The position numbers and the translations under genes are program-made. The notes beneath the pieces are model-generated. The model worked only from the letters and a program-made list of their open reading frames with translations, did no database searches and was not told where the DNA came from. From Candidatus Parcubacteria bacterium (GTDB taxonomy: Bacteria > Patescibacteriota > Minisyncoccia > Minisyncoccales > UBA6532): a stretch of DNA of 5,366 bases. The stretch covers positions 1 to 5,366 of the forward strand of contig JAUSNC010000038.1 in NCBI GenBank assembly GCA_030645645.1. Reading direction: 5' to 3'. Shown here in pieces: positions 1 to 4,996 of this stretch (the first letter of the stretch is position 1; each line of letters starts with the position of its first letter).

Positions 1-1182
1 GCCGTAAGATTTTGCGTTGATCTTGACACTTCATCTTCATAAAAAGTGGCCAGCTTTTCAAGAATCTCGGCAGTCTGTCCAGTTTCTTCCCCTACTTCCA
101 TCATCTGAATGACTGTTTGAGGATAAAGATCGGTGTAGGAACTTAAAGAATCGGACAGTTTTTCCCCTTTCCTTACTTTCTCTATTGCTTCAATTAATGT
201 ATTTTTAAAAGCTGAATTACTGACGGTTGCAGAAATAATTTCCAATGCCCGCACTATAGGAATGCCTGAAGCTATTAAGGCTGAGAGAGTCCTTATTATT
301 CCTGCTGTATTGGTTTTTTTTATCAAATCTGATACTACAGGAAGTTTAAGTGAAATTCTGTCAAAATATTTTCTTCCTTTATTTGTTTTCATTAAGGAAT
401 AAAACAGAAAGCCGAATCCTCCTAATAAACCAATAAACACATACCATCTTTCGGTAATAAACTCAGCCGTTCCTATAATTATACGGGTGGTAAAAGGCAA
501 TTCTACCCCTAATTCTTCAAATGTTTTTGCTAAAGTCGGCACAACCATCACCATCATCAGAATTCCAATTCCCACCATGGCTGATATTATGACCGAAGGA
601 TAAATCAAGGCTCCTATTATTTTCGCTTTTAATGCGTATTCTTTCTCCATCTGATTTATAAGATTTTTCAACACGTCTTCCAGTGTTCCCGATTCTTCCC
701 CAACCTTGACCATGCTGTAAAAAAATTCGGGAAAAATATCCGAGTGGTCTTTCAGTGATTCGGAGAAGCTGTTACCTTTGACGACTTTATCTGAAATTTT
801 ATTCAGAGCGTCCTTGAATTTCTCATTTTTCGTCTGGCCGGACAATGTTTTTAATGACCTTGGCAGAGCGATTCCGGCAGAAACCATTACCTGAAGATTC
901 CTAGTGAACATTATTTTTTCAGACAAAGGAATACCGAAGCCGGGTAGAGACAGAGAATATGCTTTTGGGTGGTTTTTATTTGCCTCACTGGCGGAAATCA
1001 GAATATAGCCTTCCTTATGGAGGCTTTTTGCAAGATCATATTGATCTTTTGAATCTCTTTTGCCCTTAACTTCCTCTCCTTTCTGAGAACTTGCTATGTA
1101 AGAAAAAATTGGTATATTTTTTAAAAACTTTTGGAAATCTTCTGCAATACTTTTTCTCTTTCTTTGCAGAATAAATTTCCAT
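1..1182 (-). CDS. pilC: PilC/GspF type IV pilus inner-membrane platform protein (3' end outside window; 5' end needs a frame change)
   Basis: Polytopic inner-membrane protein on which the PilB motor acts during pilus assembly. Translation of the minus strand is uninterrupted from about 1172 to the left edge, about 390 codons. It shows two GspF (PF00482) repeats: the first starts near 908 (FTRNLQVMVSAGI) and carries GEESG at 687-701; the second starts near 299 (RTLSALIASGIPI) and carries GEETG at 78-92. Predicted membrane segments lie at about 614-540 and 446-390; the final membrane segment and stop codon are off the window. The family-like N-terminal sequence FSYIASSQKGEEVKGK precedes the first repeat. 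No ATG, GTG or TTG occurs in this frame before TTG 924-926. The only well-placed start is ATG 1180-1182, with AAAGGG upstream, but it lies in another frame and stops at 1066-1068 after 38 codons. Removing one base, for example in the A5 run at 1151-1155, would join it to the PilC frame. It follows pilB by 16 bp and is surely in the same operon. Family assignment is very secure; the 5' end is not. Confidence 0.9.
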
Positions 1183-1187
1183 AAATT

Positions 1188-1193
1188 CCCTTT
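1188..1193 (-). promoter_or_regulatory. Ribosome-binding site in front of ATG 1180-1182 (pilC)
   Basis: Minus-strand AAAGGG lies 5 nt before the ATG at 1180-1182, in the 16-bp gap after the pilB stop. It is the clearest Shine-Dalgarno-like site in the window. It argues that this ATG is the true pilC start, even though the ATG frame is out of register with the PilC frame. Confidence 0.5.
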
Positions 1194-1198
1194 ATTTT

Positions 1199-2959
1199 CT
1201 ATTCCATTATTGCCCTCAATACTTCTTCTATTGAAGTGACTCCTTGCGCGGCCTTAATAAAACCGTCTTCCAGCATAGTAATCATTCCCTCTTTTCTCGC
1301 CTGCGCCTGAATCTGATCTGAAGTCGCTTCCTTCACAATAAGATCCTTAATTGTTTCTGTCACCGGTAACACTTCGTAAATTCCAACTCGCCCTTTATAT
1401 CCATCAAGATATTCTTTTGTGGGCTTCGGCCGGTGGAAAACTATGTCTTCAATAGTGTCTTTTGGCTTTACTATCTTTTCTTCTTTCAGCATCTTCAAAA
1501 TATTGTTAAGATCGCAGGATTTTTCCAAATGCTTTATTTCCGCTTTGCTTAAATTATATTTTTCCGTTTCTCCGGCAAAACGTCTAATGAGTCTCTGGGC
1601 TAGAATCAGATTTAAAGTTGAAGCAATAAGAAACGGCTCCACTTTCATATCAATTAAACGGGGTATGGCGCCGGAAGCGCTTGTTGTATGAATAGTTGAT
1701 AAAACAAGATGGCCAGTAAGAGCAGCGTTGATAGCCAGGCTTGCTGTTTCGTTGTCTCTTATTTCTCCGACCATGATCACATCGGGGTCTTGTCTAACTA
1801 AAGACCTTAAGCCACTGGCAAAGGTCATGCCGATCTTGGAATTAACCTGAGTTTGATTTATCCTGGGCATCCTATATTCAATAGGGTCTTCAATGGTGGA
1901 TATATTTACTTCAGGAATATTTAAAATTTCCATCATCGAATATAAAGTGGTGGTTTTACCTGATCCGGTAGGCCCAGTTATGAGAATCATTCCAACCGGT
2001 TTTTTTAAATTTTCCTGGGATCTCTCCATGGCGCTGCCTCTTAAGCCCAATTGCTCTAAAGTATAGGCATTAGAAGTTTCAGCCAATAGCCTCATTACCA
2101 CTTTTTCTCCATCAAAAACAGGAAGAATGGAAACCCTGGCTGAATATTTATAATCTTCAGATTCTATTTTAAACCTTCCGTCCTGGGGAAGACGATGCTC
2201 GTCCAATTTCAGATTAGAAAGCACTTTTATCCTGGCCACTATACCTTGTGCGGCTTCCTTGGGTAAAACCATAGCATCCCTTAAAACACCATCTATCCTG
2301 TAGCGGACTACCACTTCTTTTTCAGTAGGTTCAATATGAATATCGGAAGACCGTTCCAATATTGCATGTTTTAAAAGAGTATCTACTATCCTTATTACCG
2401 GCAGTTCTTCCGCCACTTTTTGAAGATCCTCTTCCGCAATCCCTATTCCCTCTGTTTTTTCTTCATCCTTTAAAGATTTTATTCCTCCCGCTTCCTGTTT
2501 TATCATTTCTCCAAATTCGGCTTCTAAGGATTTTCCGTATTGCTTAAGGACATTTTTTATTGATTCGGGAGTGGTAAGGCGCGGTAAAATCTTCAGATTA
2601 GATTTTTTTTTGATAAAATCTATTGTTCCTAAATCTTCCGGATCCAACATTGCTACTTCAAGATTGCTTCCCTCTTTTCTAAATGAAACTATATTATGAG
2701 ATCTAGCGATGGGCTCTGGAATAATTTTTAATATTTCAGGGAGAATAATTTCTTTCTCTAAATTAACGAAAGGTATGCCAAGAATATATGCATTAAGTTT
2801 TATCAGTTCTTCCTGGGTTATTATCCCTTCTAAAACTAAAACATCGTCAACCTTTTGCTTGGTTTTCTCGGCTTTCTGCATGGCTTTCTCAAATTGATCT
2901 TCTTTAACCAAGCCTGCGTCCAGTAAAAACGCTTTAAGTTGTCCTTTTTCCACTCGCAT
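1199..2959 (-). CDS. pilB: PilB/GspE-type pilus assembly ATPase
   Basis: Cytoplasmic hexameric ATPase that powers type IV pilus extension. The 586-aa length is typical. Residues about 5-145 form a T2SSE-N/MshEN-like domain, and 183-575 the T2SSE catalytic core (PF00437). Visible motifs are the N2-domain signature SSDIHIEP (204-211), Walker A GPTGSGKT (329-336), Asp box TIEDPIEY (355-362), Walker B with VGEIRD (397-402) and His box TGHLVLSTIH (415-424). All catalytic motifs look intact, so an active ATPase is expected. The segment 459-522, between LAQRLIRR and GYKGRVGIYEV, normally holds two CxxC zinc pairs; here it has only one cysteine (C482). The start is ATG 2957-2959, 2 nt after the response-regulator stop and without a Shine-Dalgarno site, which points to translational coupling. 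pilC follows 16 bp downstream. GspE of a type II secretion system is the alternative name, but no secretin or other GSP gene is seen, and a pilus role is more likely. Confidence 0.95.
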   Translation of the reverse strand: MRVEKGQLKAFLLDAGLVKEDQFEKAMQKAEKTKQKVDDVLVLEGIITQEELIKLNAYILGIPFVNLEKEIILPEILKIIPEPIARSHNIVSFRKEGSNLEVAMLDPEDLGTIDFIKKKSNLKILPRLTTPESIKNVLKQYGKSLEAEFGEMIKQEAGGIKSLKDEEKTEGIGIAEEDLQKVAEELPVIRIVDTLLKHAILERSSDIHIEPTEKEVVVRYRIDGVLRDAMVLPKEAAQGIVARIKVLSNLKLDEHRLPQDGRFKIESEDYKYSARVSILPVFDGEKVVMRLLAETSNAYTLEQLGLRGSAMERSQENLKKPVGMILITGPTGSGKTTTLYSMMEILNIPEVNISTIEDPIEYRMPRINQTQVNSKIGMTFASGLRSLVRQDPDVIMVGEIRDNETASLAINAALTGHLVLSTIHTTSASGAIPRLIDMKVEPFLIASTLNLILAQRLIRRFAGETEKYNLSKAEIKHLEKSCDLNNILKMLKEEKIVKPKDTIEDIVFHRPKPTKEYLDGYKGRVGIYEVLPVTETIKDLIVKEATSDQIQAQARKEGMITMLEDGFIKAAQGVTSIEEVLRAIME

Positions 2960-2961
2960 TT

Positions 2962-3333
2962 TTAATTTTCTATTATTTCTTTAATTTTTTTCAAAACCTC
3001 TTCCAAACTGTAGTTGGATTTTACTAAATATGACTTTGCTCCAAGTTCCATCGCCTTCCCAATATCTTCCATTTTCTCAAGATTGGTGAGTATTATTACG
3101 GGAATATTTTTTGTTGCAGGATTTTCCTTTAATTTTTCCAGCACTTCAAATCCGTTCAATTTCGGCAAAATCAAATCAAGCAGAATTAAATCGGGATTTT
3201 TAGTTTCCGCTAATTCCATTCCTGTTTCCCCGTCCAAAGCACTGATTACTTCATATCCTTCCTGTATTAAAACCTCCCCGAGAGTCTTTTGAAGAGCAGT
3301 TTCATCTTCAATGAATAATATTTTTTTTGGCAT
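2962..3333 (-). CDS. Receiver-only (CheY-like) response regulator
   Basis: Cytoplasmic phospho-acceptor of 123 aa consisting of a single receiver domain (PF00072) and nothing else. The conserved sites are all present: acidic pair E9/D10, phospho-acceptor D53 in LLDLILPKLNG, T83 in ILTN, Y103 and K105 in SYLVKS. There is no DNA-binding, GGDEF or other output domain, so signalling must be by protein contact or onward phosphotransfer. The kinase gene is 72 bp upstream and pilB starts 2 bp after its stop, which makes the kinase the likely phosphodonor and the pilus motor a candidate target (inference). The ATG at 3331-3333 gives the usual CheY-type N terminus (MPKKILFIED). No Shine-Dalgarno site precedes it. 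The second and third codons begin an A8 run at 3321-3328. Confidence 0.95.
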   Translation of the reverse strand: MPKKILFIEDETALQKTLGEVLIQEGYEVISALDGETGMELAETKNPDLILLDLILPKLNGFEVLEKLKENPATKNIPVIILTNLEKMEDIGKAMELGAKSYLVKSNYSLEEVLKKIKEIIEN

Positions 3334-3356
3334 TGAATTTTTTGAAATTAGCAGAA

Positions 3357-3385
3357 ATTTTCCGCTTTACCCTAGGCTCTGTCGA
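3357..3385 (-). promoter_or_regulatory. Weak candidate promoter for the response regulator-pilB-pilC genes
   Basis: In the 72-bp gap after the kinase gene, minus-strand TCGACA (3380-3385) and GAAAAT (3357-3362) are separated by 17 bp. They match the sigma70 -35 at 5 of 6 positions and the -10 at 4 of 6. If real, it would give a leader of about 15-20 nt and let the regulator and pilus genes be expressed without the kinase. AT-rich DNA yields such matches by chance, so this is tentative. Confidence 0.25.
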
Positions 3386-3405
3386 AAAACTGCCGCAAAT
3401 TCCTT

Positions 3406-4365
3406 TTATTTTTTAAATTTATTTATTGGCAAGGTAAACCAGAATGTAGTACCTTTACCTTCTTCCGAAAAAAATCCTATTTGCCCTAAAGACTTCACAA
3501 TGATTGATTTGACTATATAAAGGCCGAGTCCTGATCCCTGTGTCTTATTCTTTAAAGCATTCTCTGATCTGAAGAATTTTTGGAAAATATATTTTTTATC
3601 ATTTTCTGGTATTCCCACGCCATTATCGCTTACTTCAACGTACACATAATCTTTTTCTTTCTTTATACTGATTTTTACTTCCCCTTGGTCTTTAATATAT
3701 CTCACCGCATTATCCAGAAGATTTTCTACTGCCAGCTTTATTTGATATGAATCTCCGTAAACCTGCGGCAGATCATCCGGCGCTTCAATGATTACTTTTA
3801 CATTGGATGCAGTGGCATAAGGTTCAAATTCTTTAATCAGATCGTTTACGGCCTGTTTTAAAGGAAAAAACTCATTTTTGAAAAGTAGCTTCTGTCCTTC
3901 TATTCTTGCCACAATAAGCAGATTGCCGACCAGCTCCTGCATCCTGGCGCTGTTTTCCTTTAAAATGAGGAAATATTCTGTTTGTTTTTTTTCAATGGTT
4001 CCCACGCGCCCTGACATTATCAACTCCAATGTCCATTGAAGATTGGAAAGAGGGGCCCTTAATTGATGGGATACTATATTAATAAATTCGCTTTTTAGCC
4101 TTGATGCTTCCGCCACTTTTTCAAAGCTTTTGGTAATAATAGTTCCGATTATCAGCAGTCCGAGTGAAATCAGTAAAACAAGAAAAGCAACTTCAAGAGG
4201 GTCTTCAACATAACGGTTTCCGATGAAATAAAAACTAAGGGAAGAAATAATCACAATAATGCCCATTATTATAAAAAGAAATTGGGGGCATTGCCATAAA
4301 GAAAGATTATACTTCCTGCAAAAAGCGGATACATTCAGTTCTTCTATTGTTTCTTTGAAATTCAT
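3406..4365 (-). CDS. Membrane sensor histidine kinase (HisKA-HATPase_c)
   Basis: Membrane-bound histidine kinase of 319 aa, presumably donating phosphate to the receiver protein encoded just downstream. Order of parts: a cytoplasmic N-terminal stretch (1-28, with C16 and C26), TM1 about 29-49, a loop of only about 9 residues, TM2 about 58-78, a HisKA dimerisation helix with H100 in SHQLRAPL, and a HATPase_c domain. The ATP site shows the N box (ENLLDNA, 214-220), G1 DNGVGIP (247-253), F box FQKFFR (261-266) and G2 GSGLGLYIV (277-285). There is no periplasmic, PAS or HAMP domain, so any signal must be sensed in the membrane or by the N-terminal segment. The H-box has Q and A where HisKA kinases usually have E/D at +1 and T/N at +4. 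The start is ATG 4363-4365; TAA just upstream blocks any longer reading. No Shine-Dalgarno site is correctly spaced, and the gene looks leaderless from the promoter at 4372-4400. Confidence 0.95.
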   Translation of the reverse strand: MNFKETIEELNVSAFCRKYNLSLWQCPQFLFIIMGIIVIISSLSFYFIGNRYVEDPLEVAFLVLLISLGLLIIGTIITKSFEKVAEASRLKSEFINIVSHQLRAPLSNLQWTLELIMSGRVGTIEKKQTEYFLILKENSARMQELVGNLLIVARIEGQKLLFKNEFFPLKQAVNDLIKEFEPYATASNVKVIIEAPDDLPQVYGDSYQIKLAVENLLDNAVRYIKDQGEVKISIKKEKDYVYVEVSDNGVGIPENDKKYIFQKFFRSENALKNKTQGSGLGLYIVKSIIVKSLGQIGFFSEEGKGTTFWFTLPINKFKK

Positions 4366-4371
4366 TTGTTT

Positions 4372-4400
4372 ATTTTATCACAGACTCCTGAATGAAACAA
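4372..4400 (-). promoter_or_regulatory. Extended -10 promoter for the kinase-regulator-pilus operon
   Basis: On the minus strand, TTGTTT (4395-4400) is followed after 17 bp by TAAAAT (4372-4377), preceded by an extended -10 TGA (4378-4380). The -10 matches 5 of 6 consensus positions. Only six bases separate the -10 from the ATG at 4363-4365, so transcription should begin at or next to the start codon and give a leaderless mRNA. An AGGAG at about 4386-4390 lies inside the promoter spacer, too far upstream to act as a ribosome-binding site. Confidence 0.5.
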
Positions 4401-4413
4401 AACTTGCACCTGA

Positions 4414-4442
4414 TTGAAATATGTGGAAAATTGTATTAGAAT
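4414..4442 (+). promoter_or_regulatory. Sigma70-like promoter for the tRNA-Pro/tRNA-Gly transcript
   Basis: Plus-strand TTGAAA (4414-4419) and TAGAAT (4437-4442) are each 5 of 6 matches to the -35 and -10 consensus, with the ideal 17-bp spacing. The predicted start is near 4449, leaving a leader of about 27 nt before tRNA-Pro. It lies back to back with the kinase promoter, the two -35 boxes being 13 bp apart. Confidence 0.6.
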
Positions 4443-4476
4443 TAGATTTGTAAAACCGGGGAGATTATCAGGCTTA

Positions 4477-4547
4477 CGGGGTGTCGTATAATGGTAGTAT
4501 GTATGCTTTGGGAGCATGCGGTCTGGGTTCGATTCCCAGCACCCCGA
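4477..4547 (+). tRNA. tRNA-Pro (anticodon TGG)
   Basis: Cloverleaf read directly from sequence. The acceptor stem CGGGGTG pairs with CACCCCG over 7 bp, the discriminator is A, and C1-G72 with A73 fits bacterial proline tRNA identity. The anticodon stem TATGC/GCATG closes the 7-nt loop TTTGGGA, with TGG at positions 34-36, reading CCA codons. The T stem CTGGG/CCCAG encloses TTCGATT. The D stem is short, about 3 bp. The 3' CCA is not encoded (the next bases are CAT), so a CCA-adding enzyme is needed. It is first of a two-tRNA transcript. Confidence 0.95.
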
Positions 4548-4565
4548 CATAGAAATTATATACTT

Positions 4566-4639
4566 GCGGGTATCGTATAACGGTATTACCCGACTTTTCC
4601 AAAGTCGTGACAGGGGTTCGACTCCCCTTACCCGCTCCA
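4566..4639 (+). tRNA. tRNA-Gly (anticodon TCC), CCA encoded
   Basis: The acceptor stem GCGGGTA pairs with TACCCGC over 7 bp, followed by discriminator T, as usual for bacterial glycine tRNA, and an encoded CCA at 4637-4639. The anticodon stem CGACT/AGTCG holds the loop TTTCCAA, with TCC at 34-36, reading GGA codons. The T stem AGGGG/CCCCT encloses TTCGACT. It follows tRNA-Pro by 18 bp and is probably processed from the same transcript, which ends at the hairpin 4644-4672. Confidence 0.95.
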
Positions 4640-4643
4640 AATA

Positions 4644-4672
4644 AAACTGCCCGCCGTAAAGGCGGACAGTTT
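4644..4672. terminator. Bidirectional rho-independent terminator shared by the tRNAs and the HU gene
   Basis: AAACTG-C-CCGCC, loop GTAAA, GGCGG-A-CAGTTT: 11 base pairs plus one C/A mismatch around a 5-nt loop. On the plus strand it starts 5 nt after the tRNA-Gly CCA and ends in TTTCTTAATT. On the minus strand it lies 8 bp after the HU stop and ends in TTTTATTT. The T-rich ends on both sides let it serve both converging transcripts. Confidence 0.8.
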
Positions 4673-4680
4673 CTTAATTG

Positions 4681-4953
4681 CTATTTTACTGCTTCTTTTA
4701 GAATTTTTCCCGCTCTGAATTTAGGAACTTTCATTGCCAGGATTTTTATCTTCTCTTTTGTTTTCGGATTAATTCCCATTCTTTCCTTTCTTTGAATAAC
4801 CAGGAATTTCCCGAATCCCGGGAACTGTATTTCTTTTCCCTGTGACAGGGTTTTTATTATTTCATCCAAAATCACATTAAGAGTCTCCCCTGCCTGTTTT
4901 TTAGAGAAACCTATTTTTTGTGATATTACTTCTATTAATTCTTCTTTTGTCAT
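4681..4953 (-). CDS. hup: HU/IHF-family nucleoid DNA-binding protein
   Basis: Small dimeric DNA-bending nucleoid protein of 90 aa, the standard length of the HU/IHF family (PF00216). The N-terminal helices (MTKEELIEVISQ...) are followed by the PGFGKF turn (45-50), the beta-arm with N62-P63 in GINP, whose proline intercalates at DNA kinks in the family, and the C-terminal KVPKFRAGKILKEAVK. Nothing appears missing. ATG 4951-4953 gives the canonical N terminus. Only a weak AAAGA-type site lies upstream. It follows rny by 43 bp with no convincing promoter or terminator between, so read-through from rny is likely. Its transcript should end at the hairpin 8 bp downstream. HU is more likely than IHF because the gene stands alone, but the two cannot be firmly separated from sequence. 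Confidence 0.95.
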   Translation of the reverse strand: MTKEELIEVISQKIGFSKKQAGETLNVILDEIIKTLSQGKEIQFPGFGKFLVIQRKERMGINPKTKEKIKILAMKVPKFRAGKILKEAVK

Positions 4954-4996
4954 TTATTTTTTCTTTAATTTTATTTATCCTGAATTTGCAAAAGGA

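Noticed and set aside
924..926. TTG as the pilC start
   Set aside because: It would discard about 70 upstream codons that read like the normal PilC N terminus (FSYIA...GEEVKGK) and lies just before the first GspF repeat.
1419..3520. Several plus-strand open frames of 60-92 codons opposite pilB, the regulator and the kinase
   Set aside because: All are antisense to well-supported genes, show low-complexity F/S/L-rich translations and no recognisable domain.
4362..4640. Minus-strand 92-codon open frame across the tRNA region
   Set aside because: It is antisense to both tRNAs; segments such as GVEPLSRLWKSRVIPLYDTR are the familiar products of translating tRNA genes backwards. Not a gene.
4607..4795. 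Plus-strand 62-codon open frame starting in tRNA-Gly
   Set aside because: Begins inside the tRNA T arm (MTGVRLPLPAP is typical of such artefacts), crosses the terminator and runs antisense to HU.
4954..4996. Possible terminator between rny and HU (ATCCT/AGGAT)
   Set aside because: Only 5 bp with an 11-nt loop and followed by A-rich rather than T-rich sequence; too weak to call. No good promoter is visible here either.
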